A DNA stretch of 64,000 nt from Gemmatimonadota bacterium (GCA_026705765.1 JAPPAB010000134.1:16613-80612), one strand, 5' to 3'; numbered from the stretch's first letter, positions 15,881-25,568 are shown. Translations and numbers: made by a program. The notes: generated from the letters alone by a model not told the origin.

Positions 15881-18561
15881 TATTGATCCTTCAAAAAACC
15901 CCGCAGCACCGTATGCAAAATCCCCCCATTGCGATAATAATCGATCTCCACAGGCGTATCGATACGCACCGTCGCAGAAAACGACTTCACATTCCCATCC
16001 TCATCCGTCGCCGTCACCGTCACATCTTGCAAAGGCTGCAAATCATCGCTCAAACCCGTAATATCGTACACCTCCCGCCCCGTAAGCCCCAGCGACTCGG
16101 CATTCTCCCCATCCACAAACTCCAGCGGCAACACCCCCATACCCACCAGATTGCTGCGGTGAATGCGCTCAAAACTCTCCACAAGCACTGCGCGCACGCC
16201 CAACAGTAACGGACCCTTAGCCGCCCAATCGCGCGACGACCCCGAACCGTACTCCGCACCCGCAATCACAATCGACGGCACACCCGCATCCACATACCGC
16301 ATCGCCGCATCGTAAATACTCATCTGCTCCCCCGAAGGCAGGTGCATTGTCACACCGCCCTCTGTCCCTGGCGCAAGTGAATTGCGAATGCGAATATTCG
16401 CAAACGTACCCCGCATCATCACCTCGTGATTGCCCCGCCGCGAACCATAAGAATTGAAATCCTTCGGCTCAACCCCGCGAGCAATCAAAAACTGCCCCGC
16501 CGGGCTATCCACCGCAATCGAACCCGCCGGAGAAATATGATCCGTCGTCACCGAATCGCCCAACCGCGCCAGCACCCGCGCACCTCTAATATCTGTAATC
16601 GCGTCTAACTCCGACGACAAATCCACAAAAAACGGCGGCTCCTGCACATAAGTACTCTCCGCCTGCCACCCATAGAGATCCCCCGCTTGCCCGCCAACCG
16701 CATTCCACATCTCATTGCCCTCAAACACATTGCCATAGCGCGCCTCAAACATATCCGGCTTCAGCGCCCGTGCAATCGTATCGCCAATCTCATCCTGACT
16801 GGGCCAGAGATCGCGCAAAAACACCGCATTGCCATCCCCATCCACCCCTATGGGCTCCACAGTCAAATCCAGATCCACCCGCCCCGCCAGGGCATACGCC
16901 ACAACCAGCGGCGGCGACGCCAGATAATTCGCCTTCACATGCGGATGCACGCGACCTTCAAAATTGCGATTCCCACTCAACACCGACGCAGCGACCAGAT
17001 CATCCTCGTGAATCGCGGCAACCACCGGATCGGGCAACGGCCCGCTATTGCCAATACACGTCGTACAGCCATACCCCACCGTATGAAAACCCAACTGCTC
17101 CAAATACGGCGTCAAACCCGCCTGATCGAGATAATCCGACACCACGCGCGAACCCGGCGCCAGACTCGTCTTCACATGCGCGTGAACCTTCAACCCCATC
17201 TCCACCGCCTTCTTCGCCAACAAACCAGCAGCCACCATCACGGAAGGATTACTCGTATTAGTACAACTCGTAATCGCCGCAATCACCACTGCCCCGTGCC
17301 CGAGCGCGCCATTCGTCCTCTTTTGCGCATCATCATCATCCAGCCCAAAACCACTATTGCCCACCGGTGCGCGCAACGCGCCCTCAAACGCATTCTTCAT
17401 CTGCCCCAGCGCAATGCGGTCCTGTGGCCGTTTTGGACCCGCCAAACTCGGCTCCACCGTACTCAAATCCAATTCAAGCGAATCCGTAAACCGCGGCTCC
17501 GGCGTATCATCTGTGCGGAACAACCCCTGCTCCTTCGCGTACCGCTCAACCACATCCACCTCTGCCGCCGTGCGGCCCGTGCGCGCCAAATAACGCAGCG
17601 TCTCGTCATCCACCGGGAAAAACCCCATCGTCGCCCCGTATTCCGGCGCCATATTGGCAATCGTCGCGCGATCTGCCAGCCCAATACCCGTCAACCCCGT
17701 ACCGTAAAACTCGACAAACTTATCCACCACGCCCTTCTCGCGCAACATCTGAACCACCGTCAACGTCAAATCCGTCGCCGTCGTACCCTCGGGCAACTGC
17801 CCATCCAACTTGAACCCGACAACCTCGGGCGTCAGCATATAAATCGGCTGCCCCAGCATCACCGCCTCCGCCTCAATACCCCCCACACCCCAGCCCACCA
17901 CACCCAGGCCATTAATCATCGTCGTATGTGAATCTGCCCCCACCAAACTATCGGGAAAAGCCACCCCACCCCGGGCAATAACCCCCTTTGCCAGATACTC
18001 CAGATTGACCTGATGCACAATACCCGTCAACGGCGGCACCACCCTGAAACTCTCAAACGCATTTGCACCCCAGCGCAAAAACTCATACCGCTCCCGATTG
18101 CGCTCAAACTCGATCTCCGCATTTCTCCGCAACGCATCCGAATTTGCAAAACTATCCACCTGCACCGAATGATCCACAACCAGATCCACCGGAATCAACG
18201 GCTCAACCCGACTTGCATCGCCCCCCATGCGCCCCATAGCCGAACGCAACGCCGCCAGATCCACCAGCGAAGGCACACCCGTAAAATCCTGCAACACCAC
18301 CCGCGCGGGCTTAAACGGTATCTCTATCGGATTGGGATTGACCGCATTCCAATTCGCCAGCGTCTCCACATCCTCCTCCCGCACCTGATACCCATCCAAA
18401 TTTCGCAGCGCCGCCTCGAGCAGCACCCGCACGGAAAACGGCAAAGTCGATACCGCCCCAACCCCATCAGCTTCCAACCGATCCAGCCGAAAAATTGCGA
18501 GATCACCCGCCATAGTAGAAAGTGTATCGCGTGAATTCAAAGGATTATGCGTTTGACTCAT
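15880..18561 (-). CDS. acnA: Aconitate hydratase A
   Basis: 893 residues from the ATG at 18561 ([10 protein letters not shown]); an in-frame TTG six bases upstream is too close to the GAAGGA ribosome site. The enzyme interconverts citrate and isocitrate in the TCA cycle, using a 4Fe-4S cluster. Cluster ligands are seen in [12 protein letters not shown] and [12 protein letters not shown]. Also visible are [21 protein letters not shown], the swivel-domain [17 protein letters not shown], and [17 protein letters not shown]. Length matches AcnA/IRP-type aconitases. Single-gene unit with normal features. Confidence 0.95.
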   Translation of the reverse strand: MSQTHNPLNSRDTLSTMAGDLAIFRLDRLEADGVGAVSTLPFSVRVLLEAALRNLDGYQVREEDVETLANWNAVNPNPIEIPFKPARVVLQDFTGVPSLVDLAALRSAMGRMGGDASRVEPLIPVDLVVDHSVQVDSFANSDALRRNAEIEFERNRERYEFLRWGANAFESFRVVPPLTGIVHQVNLEYLAKGVIARGGVAFPDSLVGADSHTTMINGLGVVGWGVGGIEAEAVMLGQPIYMLTPEVVGFKLDGQLPEGTTATDLTLTVVQMLREKGVVDKFVEFYGTGLTGIGLADRATIANMAPEYGATMGFFPVDDETLRYLARTGRTAAEVDVVERYAKEQGLFRTDDTPEPRFTDSLELDLSTVEPSLAGPKRPQDRIALGQMKNAFEGALRAPVGNSGFGLDDDDAQKRTNGALGHGAVVIAAITSCTNTSNPSVMVAAGLLAKKAVEMGLKVHAHVKTSLAPGSRVVSDYLDQAGLTPYLEQLGFHTVGYGCTTCIGNSGPLPDPVVAAIHEDDLVAASVLSGNRNFEGRVHPHVKANYLASPPLVVAYALAGRVDLDLTVEPIGVDGDGNAVFLRDLWPSQDEIGDTIARALKPDMFEARYGNVFEGNEMWNAVGGQAGDLYGWQAESTYVQEPPFFVDLSSELDAITDIRGARVLARLGDSVTTDHISPAGSIAVDSPAGQFLIARGVEPKDFNSYGSRRGNHEVMMRGTFANIRIRNSLAPGTEGGVTMHLPSGEQMSIYDAAMRYVDAGVPSIVIAGAEYGSGSSRDWAAKGPLLLGVRAVLVESFERIHRSNLVGMGVLPLEFVDGENAESLGLTGREVYDITGLSDDLQPLQDVTVTATDEDGNVKSFSATVRIDTPVEIDYYRNGGILHTVLRGFLKDQ

Positions 18562-18585
18562 AAACAAGTCCTTCTCTAAAAGGTT

Positions 18586-18816
18586 TCAAGCTACTTTCTC
18601 AGGAAAATGGTACAAAGGCACTGAATGGACAGGCGTACCAGTTGCGACCCGCTCAATCTCGCGGGCAGTCTCTTCGGTAATAATCCTGTCGCCACACACA
18701 TCGCAAACCAGTGCCGGAACACCTTCGATTACGACCACCTGGCCATCGCGACGAGAACTAAACACGACGTGTTTGTTCAGGTATTGACCCTCATGACAAA
18801 GCGTACATTTATTCAT
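18586..18816 (-). CDS. YgiT-type zinc finger domain protein
   Basis: 76 residues. It has an N-terminal CTLC and a central CDVCGDRIITEETAREIE, so four cysteines can bind zinc as in the MqsA/YgiT family. The C-terminal helix-turn-helix of full MqsA antitoxins is missing. Its ATG overlaps the upstream 50-residue frame by 8 bp, a typical toxin-antitoxin or small-pair arrangement. Transcribed toward acnA, about 24 bp away. The role is uncertain: possibly an antitoxin-like protein. Confidence 0.78.
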   Translation of the reverse strand: MNKCTLCHEGQYLNKHVVFSSRRDGQVVVIEGVPALVCDVCGDRIITEETAREIERVATGTPVHSVPLYHFPEKVA

Positions 18817-18961
18817 TCTTCACCTCTCTCACCCCCAGGGGTGAGAATAAGGCGGTATCATCTTCAGCAATGGTCTCTTCTTCTGTCCGGGATTCGATCT
18901 GGTCAATGACCTCCTGAACACGCTTCTGATTCCAACCCTCGGGATATTTATTTTTATCCAT
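18809..18961 (-). CDS. 50-residue acidic partner of the YgiT-type protein
   Basis: The frame runs from ATG at 18961 to TAA at 18809 and encodes MDKNKYPEGWNQKRVQEVID followed by an acidic helix (ESRTEEETIAEDD) and a short tail. It overlaps the YgiT-type gene by 8 bp. The KYPxGWNxxRVQxVI pattern recalls short proteins that commonly sit beside antitoxin or YgiT-type genes. No convincing ribosome site is seen upstream. It is real by context and composition, but function is unknown. Confidence 0.55.
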   Translation of the reverse strand: MDKNKYPEGWNQKRVQEVIDQIESRTEEETIAEDDTALFSPLGVREVKNE

Positions 18962-18993
18962 ATTTATATTTTTTTTGATTGAGAAACGGCAAA

Positions 18994-19020
18994 ACTACAG
19001 GCTCGCAGCTCAACTTCACC
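18994..19020 (+). repeat. Degenerate left half of repeat A
   Basis: The sequence gctcgcagctcaacttcac (19001-19019) resembles the left part of repeat A (gatcgcggctcaacttca) but lacks the right arm. Confidence 0.35.
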
Positions 19021-19058
19021 TACTCCATCGCCTTGCATTAACAACGAATTTATCACCC

Positions 19059-19451
19059 TTACTTCAGTATATCAACATGTCCATAATTGAGCATCTTTGC
19101 ATCCACCGTCAATAATCGACAGTTGTGGACTCTTGCCGTAGCAACAATAATCTGATCCGCTGGATCTCTGTGGAACCCAACGGGCAATTGAGTTGACTCA
19201 ATTGCAATTTGCGGCGTCAAATTGAGAAACCGAACGCCTGGATATGAGAGTGCCTGACCCATCCACTCTTCAACTGGACAAGGCAAGACGAGCCGATTAT
19301 ACTCAACTAATTTAGCAACCTCCCAACACGAAATTGCACTCACCCCAAGACCTTGAGACTCATACTGTTGCAGCCACGCCACTTGCTGGCTGGTGAGATG
19401 AGCATCTCCCTGAACCCACCAAATCCAGATGTGTGTATCAAGCACAATCAC
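19059..19451 (-). CDS. vapC: PIN-domain toxin, VapC family
   Basis: 130 residues starting at a GTG codon whose bases overlap the antitoxin stop (GTGA), the usual VapBC arrangement. A TTG start 15 bases upstream is possible. PIN-domain acidic residues are visible: MIVLDTHIWIWW (first Asp), ISCWEVAKL (Glu), and HRDPADQIIVATARVHN with LLTVDAKM (the final Asp pair). VapC proteins are Mg2+-dependent RNases, neutralised by VapB. Small accessory module; the closest plausible partner is the gene just upstream. Confidence 0.88.
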   Translation of the reverse strand: MIVLDTHIWIWWVQGDAHLTSQQVAWLQQYESQGLGVSAISCWEVAKLVEYNRLVLPCPVEEWMGQALSYPGVRFLNLTPQIAIESTQLPVGFHRDPADQIIVATARVHNCRLLTVDAKMLNYGHVDILK

Positions 19452-19681
19452 TGTGATACGCTCCAATCTCCATCCGCTACGGGTTCCGTGGGATCAAGGT
19501 ATTTTATTGGGGTGCCACGCAGTGGATATCGGTCTTTCTCGCTGCTATTTTCTCCCTGTTCAGACGAAAAAGAACAGGGAAAAATAAGGATTTCAACAGG
19601 CTCGCCTTCTCGAAAAGGCAAATTCTTAATCACAACTGTTCTATCCTGTCGTATAACCGTTTCAACGCGATGGGCATTCAT
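19448..19681 (-). CDS. vapB: VapB-like antitoxin
   Basis: 77 residues from the ATG at 19681, with GGAGGT seven bases upstream. The N-terminus, MNAHRVETVIRQDRTVVIKNLPFREGEPVEILIFP, has the strand-rich pattern of swapped-hairpin/AbrB-like antitoxins. The C-terminal part (PLRGTPIKYLDPTEP) would bind the PIN toxin. It overlaps vapC by 4 bp, and together they form a type II toxin-antitoxin pair. The family assignment of the antitoxin is less certain than that of the toxin. Confidence 0.72.
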   Translation of the reverse strand: MNAHRVETVIRQDRTVVIKNLPFREGEPVEILIFPCSFSSEQGENSSEKDRYPLRGTPIKYLDPTEPVADGDWSVSQ

Positions 19682-20009
19682 ATCTCTCACCTCCAGATTG
19701 TGATGCCTGCACTGAGCTAAAAGGGTTTGATTGTATATAACAATACAGCGAAAAATTTCAAAAGTCTAATTCTAGAAGGCGCAAGTCATGACACTTTCTT
19801 ACCAAAGTTGTTAGTAAAAATCAAAAATTCGCATATCGGTTTGTCCGTAAACCAGACAACATGGCCCACGCCGAAGAAAAATACCACAACAACCCGTATT
19901 TTCAAACTCTTTTTGTACGCTTCGCACTTGATTGGATTGGGAAGAATATATATTTTCTTTCGTCGAAGTAGAACCAGAGGCATTTTTCGACGACAAAGGA
20001 GAAACGAAA
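19682..20009. other. Gene-free AT-rich interval
   Basis: This is the space between the divergent vapB and the OB-fold membrane protein gene. Short frames on both strands here lack ribosome sites and family features. No convincing repeat, hairpin or RNA gene was recognised. Promoters for both flanking genes should lie here. Confidence 0.4.
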
Positions 20010-21089
20010 ATGAACAACCAATTCGAGAGAAACTTTGCTCTGGCAAAAAGGCACGAACAACAACTCATTGCCTGCCTTGAAGATTATTTTGGCACTTCGT
20101 TTTCTCCTGCGGAACTCGGTGAGGATAAATATAGAAAAATCGATTTCTTTTCTAATTGCCGCCAAAAGATCGCCGTTGGTGCTCGCGTGACCCGACATAC
20201 AGCTTGGAAGTATCGCGATCAAGTTCGTATTAGCGACAATAAAAACATACACAAATCCGAACACGATGAATGGATGGTTGATGGCAAGGGGCCAGACTAT
20301 TTCATCTATGGTCATATTGCCCCTGATGAAGAAGAACTCCGAATGGTTGTTCTGGTCAGTCTTAGCATGTTGCGTACCATAAAAGGAAAACGTTTAGACA
20401 ATTATAACTTTTTTGTTTATCCAATCACCGATCCGGGAGTAGTACTCTGCTGTTGGTGTAGTCCCGAAGTACGCGACGATCCGATTATCAAAATATTGTC
20501 AGGCCCAAAAAAACCATTACAGCCTTTGTCTGTGCCTATAGAAGAGACAGACAAGCCAGAAGAAGCATATCCCAATATCTCACGCGAGAGACACAGGCAA
20601 TTACGACGCAATCACTGGTATAGTGTCATTGCCACGGTGTTACTTATATCGGGCGTTGTTTTCGGCATTATGTCATCAGATCAAGAGCCTGATTCAAAAC
20701 AGGTCGAGATGGAAGCAAAAAAGCAGACTGATTTTTCTGAACTAAATCTGATCGCGCCCGAGGATGCAATGGCTCACCTCGGTCAAATAGGAATCGTCTG
20801 TGGCGAAGTTGCAAGTTCCAGATACGCAACCTCTAGCAAGGGACGGCCCACATACTTAAACATCAGTAAATCTTATCCAAATCATATTTTTACTGCTGTA
20901 ATATGGGATACGCATCGTGCCAAATTCGGCGCACTTGAACAGATATACAAAGAGAAATGGATTTGTGTGACGGGAAGAATCGCCGATTACCGAGGCGCAG
21001 CACAAATAGAAGTACAGGATAGAGAACAACTCAATGAAGTTGACGAACAGACTTTCAAATACCTCAAAAATCTTTTTTTTTTGAAATAG
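20010..21089 (+). CDS. Membrane protein with unknown N-terminal domain and C-terminal OB fold
   Basis: 359 residues from the ATG at 20010, which has AAAGGAG upstream; an earlier in-frame ATG lacks one. Residues about 5-165 form a soluble alpha/beta domain (FERNFALAKRHEQQLI, then KYRKIDFFSNCRQKIAVGAR and TAWKYRDQVRIS), somewhat reminiscent of restriction-like folds but not assignable. Residues 203-221 (WYSVIATVLLISGVVFGIM) are one membrane span. Residues about 255-340 form an OB-fold nucleic-acid-binding-like domain: GIVCGEVASSRYATSSKGRP, FTAVIWDTHRAKFG and CVTGRIADYRGAAQIEV. The gene is visibly AT-richer than its neighbours, which suggests horizontal acquisition. Function unknown. Confidence 0.65.
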   Translation: MNNQFERNFALAKRHEQQLIACLEDYFGTSFSPAELGEDKYRKIDFFSNCRQKIAVGARVTRHTAWKYRDQVRISDNKNIHKSEHDEWMVDGKGPDYFIYGHIAPDEEELRMVVLVSLSMLRTIKGKRLDNYNFFVYPITDPGVVLCCWCSPEVRDDPIIKILSGPKKPLQPLSVPIEETDKPEEAYPNISRERHRQLRRNHWYSVIATVLLISGVVFGIMSSDQEPDSKQVEMEAKKQTDFSELNLIAPEDAMAHLGQIGIVCGEVASSRYATSSKGRPTYLNISKSYPNHIFTAVIWDTHRAKFGALEQIYKEKWICVTGRIADYRGAAQIEVQDREQLNEVDEQTFKYLKNLFFLK

Positions 21090-21136
21090 GCTAAGAGTAG
21101 ATCACGTCCCATACGGGTCGTGTCCTAACCACCTGT

Positions 21137-21160
21137 GGGCGAGACATGCCTCGCCCCTAC
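21137..21160 (+). repeat. Dispersed hairpin repeat B (CCCCTAC end)
   Basis: Arms gggcgag (21137-21143) / ctcgccc (21150-21156), ending cctac. Same orientation as the other copies. Confidence 0.7.
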
Positions 21161-21185
21161 GGTTGCTTCACACTTCACGGCCCTT

Positions 21186-21214
21186 CTTTTTTATCTGCGT
21201 TCATCTGCGGATCA
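21186..21214 (-). repeat. Repeat C fragment upstream of gpmI
   Basis: The sequence ttatctgcgttcatctgcgg (21191-21210) is the reverse complement of the degenerate cagatgaacgcagat-type repeat seen elsewhere. It directly precedes the gpmI start. Confidence 0.5.
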
Positions 21215-21221
21215 CACTTTC

Positions 21222-22802
21222 ATGACCAACCAACGCTTTGTCGCACTCATCATCCTCGACGGCTGGGGATTAAACCCACGTCGGGACCACAACGCCGTGG
21301 CCCTTGCCAGAACCCCGACAATGGACCGCATCTGGGCCAATTACGCCCACACCACCCTCGACACTTCTGGACGCGCAGTCGGCCTCCCCGACGGACTCAT
21401 GGGCAACTCCGAAGTCGGCCACCTCAACCTCGGTGCGGGACGCACCGTCATGCAAGCCATGACCCAGATCGACGACCGCATACGAGACGGCAGCCTGTAC
21501 CAAAACAAAGCCTTAATCGCCGCCATAGACCGCATCAAAAACCACAACCGCAACCTCCACCTCATCGGCCTCGTCTCCGACGGCGGCGTACACACCTGGC
21601 CCAGTCACTACGAGAGCCTCATCAAAATGGCAGCCGAACGCGGCCTCCCCTCAGACCGCCTCTTCATCCACGCCTTCACAGACGGACGCGACACACCACC
21701 CCAAAGCGCAATCCACCGCATGCGCGAACTACTCGCCACGTTCAAAACCCACGGCATTGGCCGCGTCGCCTCCATATCCGGACGGTATTACGCCATGGAC
21801 CGCGACCACCGCTGGGAACGCACCCAAATCGCCTACGACCTCCTCACACAGGGCAAAGGCATCCCCGAAGCCGACCCCATCGCAGCCATACAAAACGCCT
21901 ACAACCGCGGCGAAACCGACGAATTTATCAAACCCATTGCCATCGCCGGCAACCCCACCATAAAAGATGGGGACAGCGTCATCTTCTTCAACTTCCGCGG
22001 CGACAGACCCCGGCAACTCACCCGCGCCTTTACACTCAAAAATTTCGACGGCTTCCAACGCCACACCTGGCCCAACACCCACTTCACCACCCTCACCCGA
22101 TACGAAGCCGACGTACCCGTCACCGGCATCGCCTACCCCCCCGAAACCCTCTCGCAAAACATGCCCAACATCTGTGGATCGGTCATCGCCCGGGCCAACA
22201 AACGACAACTGCGCATCGCAGAAACAGAAAAATACGCCCACGTCACCTTCTTCTTCAACGGCCAGCGGGAAACCCCCTTTGACGGCGAAGAACGCATCCT
22301 CGTACCATCGCCCAAAGACGTCCCCACCTACGACCACAAACCCGAAATGAGCGCACCTGAAATCGCAGACCGATTCACACAAGCCATCGCATCCAACCAA
22401 TACGACGCCGCAATATGCAACTTTGCCAACCCCGACATGGTCGGCCACACCGGCATCCTCGACGCCGCCATACACGCCGTCACCACCGTTGACACCTGCC
22501 TGGACCGCGTCCTCAAAGCCATAGAAAACGCAAACGGCGCAGCCATCGTCACCGCCGATCATGGCAACGCCGAACAAATGATCCACTACGACACTGGCGA
22601 ACCCCACACCGCACACACCACCAACCCCGTACCCTTTGTACTCGTTGACCCCACCTACACGGGAAAACTCCGCGCTGGCGGCACCTTGCGCGACGTCGCC
22701 CCCACCCTGCTCTCCCTCCTCAACCTGCCAAAACCCGGTGAAATGACTGGAAGTGATCTAAGGCAAAAGCAACCTCAGTCAGAATCAGGATGGGCAGGAT
22801 GA
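21222..22802 (+). CDS. gpmI: 2,3-bisphosphoglycerate-independent phosphoglycerate mutase
   Basis: 526 residues. The start at MTNQRFVALIILDGWG is chosen because upstream in-frame codons belong to repeats. It interconverts 3- and 2-phosphoglycerate in glycolysis, using two Mn2+ ions. Visible: LDGWGLNP (metal Asp), GNSEVGHLNLGAGR with the phosphoserine nucleophile, the LIGLVSDGGVHTW and DGRDTPP segments, ISGRYYAMDRD, NFANPDMVGHTG and ADHGNAEQM (metal ligands). After the usual family end (EMTGSD) the frame continues about 15 residues (KQPQSESGW) into dispersed repeat sequence. The C-terminus therefore appears to have been re-formed by repeat insertion. Confidence 0.93.
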   Translation: MTNQRFVALIILDGWGLNPRRDHNAVALARTPTMDRIWANYAHTTLDTSGRAVGLPDGLMGNSEVGHLNLGAGRTVMQAMTQIDDRIRDGSLYQNKALIAAIDRIKNHNRNLHLIGLVSDGGVHTWPSHYESLIKMAAERGLPSDRLFIHAFTDGRDTPPQSAIHRMRELLATFKTHGIGRVASISGRYYAMDRDHRWERTQIAYDLLTQGKGIPEADPIAAIQNAYNRGETDEFIKPIAIAGNPTIKDGDSVIFFNFRGDRPRQLTRAFTLKNFDGFQRHTWPNTHFTTLTRYEADVPVTGIAYPPETLSQNMPNICGSVIARANKRQLRIAETEKYAHVTFFFNGQRETPFDGEERILVPSPKDVPTYDHKPEMSAPEIADRFTQAIASNQYDAAICNFANPDMVGHTGILDAAIHAVTTVDTCLDRVLKAIENANGAAIVTADHGNAEQMIHYDTGEPHTAHTTNPVPFVLVDPTYTGKLRAGGTLRDVAPTLLSLLNLPKPGEMTGSDLRQKQPQSESGWAG

Positions 22803-22860
22803 AAGGATGAACAGGATGAAAGGCAAAGGCGAAATCAAAATCAAAGGCAGATAAAACCTT
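22773..22860 (+). repeat. Repeat C (degenerate aggatgaa/caaaggc repeat)
   Basis: Purine-rich degenerate units such as cagaatcaggatgggcagga, aggatgaacaggatgaaagg and caaaggcgaaa also occur at 62735-62886 and before other copies of repeat A. The left end lies inside the gpmI 3' end. Confidence 0.6.
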
Positions 22861-22922
22861 CTGGATCGCGGCTCAACTTCATAGCCTGCCCCGTAAGGCT
22901 TTTATACGGGGCCGCGATGACG
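22861..22922 (+). repeat. Dispersed palindromic repeat A, copy 2 with internal hairpin insertion
   Basis: Outer arms atcgcggc (22865-22872) and gccgcgat (22911-22918) are separated by a 38-base centre instead of about 10. The centre itself folds: ccccgta / tacgggg. Confidence 0.75.
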
Positions 22923-22928
22923 AATGCT

Positions 22929-24356
22929 TCACTCATCATATTCTTCCCAAACCGGAATCGTCCCAGCAGTTGGGCCATCTTTCACCAGAAGCCGTTCGCC
23001 ATCTGTAAAGCCCTCGGGGCGACCGACCAATTCCCCAATAAGACGGGACCGCCACATCGCGATCTCCTCCGCCCATCCGGGATCATCCGCCAGATTATTC
23101 ATCTCGCACGGATCATTTTCCACATCGAAAAACAGCTCTCGCCCCTGCCCTGGCAAATACGCGAACTTCCGCTTCCCATCCGTCACATACTGCATCCCGC
23201 TATTCGACGTAGGCACACTCGCGCACTCCCCGTGCACATAATCTCGCCACCCCGCTTGTGAATCGCGAATAATCGGCAACACACTCTCCCCATCCACCGT
23301 ATCCGGAATCGGAACACCCACCGCATCGAGCAACGTCGGCATAATATCCATCAACTCAACCGGACGCTCGATCACCTGCTCCTGCGGCAACCCCAAACTA
23401 CCGGGAAACTTCATCAACAGCGGAACCCGCGCAGACGGCTCAAAGGGATTGCGCTTACGCAGCCACTGATGATCCCCCAGCATCTCCCCGTGATCAGACG
23501 CAAACACCACAATCGTATTGTCCGGCAACACGCGACCACTCACCAGACGCGCAATCTGGTGATCGATATGCTCGACACACCCGTAATAACCCGCGCGCGT
23601 CGCCTTCATAACCGGAGGATCCAGACACAAGCGCCAGCACTCCGGCTGCAACCCCCGCACCGGACCGTCGAAAACCCGCGCCCAATCCCCCACATAAGGC
23701 TCGGGCAAATCCATCGCCATATACTTATCAAAATAATGTGCAGGCGGCGTAACCGGCTGATGCGGATGGATAAAATTAACCGCCAAAAACCACGGCTGAT
23801 CTCCCCTTTGCGAATCGATAAACTCCAGCCCCTTTTGCGTACACCAATTGGTAAAATGCAAATGCTCATCCAGATGCCACGGACGCCCTGGAAAACCATT
23901 GCTATACATCCCGTGCGCATCAGAAGCCCGGTGCCACGCCGCACCATTCTCGCGCACATACTTCTGATAATCATTATCGACCCCCGAAATCGGACTATCC
24001 GCCCATTCCGCGGAATCAAACCCCAACGCCCTCGCAGGCGGACCCCAGTGGGCCTTGCCGGACAGATGGGTGCGATACCCCGCATCGCGCAAAACCCCCG
24101 GCAACGTCGGCCAGGGCAGCGGTGCTGATGCATTTTGAAGCGCACCGTGATTGCTCGGCTTGCGCCCCGTAATCACCGTACGGCGAGCCGGCACACACAC
24201 TGGACAAGCCGAATAAGCGTGGCGAAAACGCACCCCCGACGCAGCCATATAATCCAGATTGGGCGTCTGCAACACGGGATGGCCCTCAATACCCAGGCAA
24301 TCGCCGCGCTGCTGATCCGTCATAATAAGTAAAATATTGGGTCTATTATCCGGCAT
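22929..24356 (-). CDS. Sulfatase (formylglycine-dependent, alkaline-phosphatase superfamily)
   Basis: 475 residues with no signal peptide. It starts RPNILLIMTDQQRGD (metal Asp14) and has the modification motif CVPAR at Cys54, which would be converted to formylglycine. Further: SGKAHWG, HPHQP, VFASDHGEMLGDH (metal Asp/His) and FDVENDPCEMNN at the end. It would hydrolyse a sulfate ester, probably from a glycan. The substrate is not readable. It follows rlmB on the same strand with only a few bases between, and ends in a repeat-containing spacer. Confidence 0.9.
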   Translation of the reverse strand: MPDNRPNILLIMTDQQRGDCLGIEGHPVLQTPNLDYMAASGVRFRHAYSACPVCVPARRTVITGRKPSNHGALQNASAPLPWPTLPGVLRDAGYRTHLSGKAHWGPPARALGFDSAEWADSPISGVDNDYQKYVRENGAAWHRASDAHGMYSNGFPGRPWHLDEHLHFTNWCTQKGLEFIDSQRGDQPWFLAVNFIHPHQPVTPPAHYFDKYMAMDLPEPYVGDWARVFDGPVRGLQPECWRLCLDPPVMKATRAGYYGCVEHIDHQIARLVSGRVLPDNTIVVFASDHGEMLGDHQWLRKRNPFEPSARVPLLMKFPGSLGLPQEQVIERPVELMDIMPTLLDAVGVPIPDTVDGESVLPIIRDSQAGWRDYVHGECASVPTSNSGMQYVTDGKRKFAYLPGQGRELFFDVENDPCEMNNLADDPGWAEEIAMWRSRLIGELVGRPEGFTDGERLLVKDGPTAGTIPVWEEYDE

Positions 24357-24362
24357 CCTTTT

Positions 24363-25052
24363 TTATCCTTTCTGAAAATGATACATACAAATCGCGGCAG
24401 CGGCAGACACATTCAGAGACCCGACAGCACCGCGGGGAGGAATGCGGCATATTTCATCGCACTTATCGCGCGTCAGGCGTCGCATACCGCTCTCCTCATT
24501 CCCCAGCACCAGAAGCCAGGAACGATCTGCCGAAAACGCGCTCAAATCCTTCTCCGCATGCTCAGAAGTCCCCAAAACCCACAAACCCGCATCCTTCGCC
24601 ACATCCAGAGCACGGCTCAGATTCGTCTGAACAGAAAACGGAACATACTCAACCCCGCCCGAAGCCACATCGTACACCGCGCCCGTCATCGAAGCGGAAC
24701 GATCTCGACTAAGCAAAACACCGCGCACCCCAAAAAAAGCCGCAGAGCGAAAAATCGCCCCCAGATTTTGCGGATCCTGCACCGTATCCAGCGCCAAAAA
24801 AAGACCCGCAGTATCGGCAAACAACGCCGCGAGATCACAACCCGGATGTTCTTTAACCGCAGCTTCCGCATCTCCTCCACGAAACCGACCACCCCCTCCG
24901 GCAAACACGCGCACACCAATCCTCTCCGCCTGTTCCCGCACAACTCCCCACGCACCACCCGGTTTGGCGGGCAAACGAACCTCAATCACATCTTGCGGAC
25001 GCTTGTCCAGAACCGCCAGAATACTGTGCGGATTTTTGAGATAAATCGGCAT
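24363..25052 (-). CDS. rlmB: TrmH/SpoU-family RNA 2'-O-methyltransferase (RlmB-like)
   Basis: 229 residues from the ATG at 25052 (MPIYLKNPHSILAVLDKRP). A longer frame upstream is rejected, since it runs through the DUF2231 gene in another frame. An N-terminal substrate-binding domain (about 1-75) is followed by the SPOUT knot domain: LALDTVQDPQNLGAIFRSA, LVLGNEESGMRR and IPPRGAVGSLNVSAAAAICMY are the three SPOUT motifs. RlmB methylates G2251 of 23S rRNA; closely related paralogs modify tRNA, so the exact target is an inference. Confidence 0.85.
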   Translation of the reverse strand: MPIYLKNPHSILAVLDKRPQDVIEVRLPAKPGGAWGVVREQAERIGVRVFAGGGGRFRGGDAEAAVKEHPGCDLAALFADTAGLFLALDTVQDPQNLGAIFRSAAFFGVRGVLLSRDRSASMTGAVYDVASGGVEYVPFSVQTNLSRALDVAKDAGLWVLGTSEHAEKDLSAFSADRSWLLVLGNEESGMRRLTRDKCDEICRIPPRGAVGSLNVSAAAAICMYHFQKG

Positions 25053-25059
25053 ATTGTGT

Positions 25060-25545
25060 CTATTTGCTCTCAAACTTATCGACTCGCGGCACGCGCTTCT
25101 CCAACTCAACCTGTGACGTAACAGGCTTTGTTCCAGCGCCGTAAAAATAAACCAGATGCCCACCCGTATATCCCGCCGCACACACCAGACCCGCGGTAAC
25201 AAGACCAAACACGAGATACACATAGCGAACAAACCCGACAAATTTCTTTTTCAAAACAAAATGCGTGCGCACCAGTGCCAGAGCAACAGCCAAAAACGCG
25301 GTGACCGTACCCAGCGTATCGTGATCCTCTAAATCTGCGGCAATACCATCGATATGTTGCGCAACCTCCGCAGCACTATCCCCTGTAAGCGCAACCGGAA
25401 TCGCGGTCACAGCACCCAGCGAAAAAAGCAAAAACCCGGCTCTCAAAAAAAAATCGCGGTCATTTAATATCCCAATCGCATCGCAAACAACGCCGATGAC
25501 CAGCAACACAATGGGAAAATGTGCGATAAGAGGGTGAATATCCAT
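25060..25545 (-). CDS. DUF2231 family membrane protein
   Basis: 161 residues from the ATG at 25545 (MDIHPLIAHFPIVLLVIG); upstream in-frame codons overlap the NYN gene. Four hydrophobic segments are present at about 8-25, 40-57, 82-100 and 112-130. The HPLxxHFPI opening with its His residues is the DUF2231 signature. The family is found near cytochromes and quinone-related redox proteins, but no such partner is adjacent here. Function unknown. It precedes rlmB by 7 bp. Confidence 0.8.
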   Translation of the reverse strand: MDIHPLIAHFPIVLLVIGVVCDAIGILNDRDFFLRAGFLLFSLGAVTAIPVALTGDSAAEVAQHIDGIAADLEDHDTLGTVTAFLAVALALVRTHFVLKKKFVGFVRYVYLVFGLVTAGLVCAAGYTGGHLVYFYGAGTKPVTSQVELEKRVPRVDKFESK

Positions 25546-25568
25546 AATGGAAAATGAGATCGTTTTCT

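Noticed and set aside
16687..17931. Long plus-strand frame opposite aconitase
   Set aside because: Arg/His/Pro-rich shadow of the acnA coding strand with no ribosome site or family feature; acnA is unambiguous.
19786..20068. Minus-strand frames upstream of the OB-fold protein gene
   Set aside because: No ribosome site, no recognisable family, and they overlap the promoter region of the real gene.
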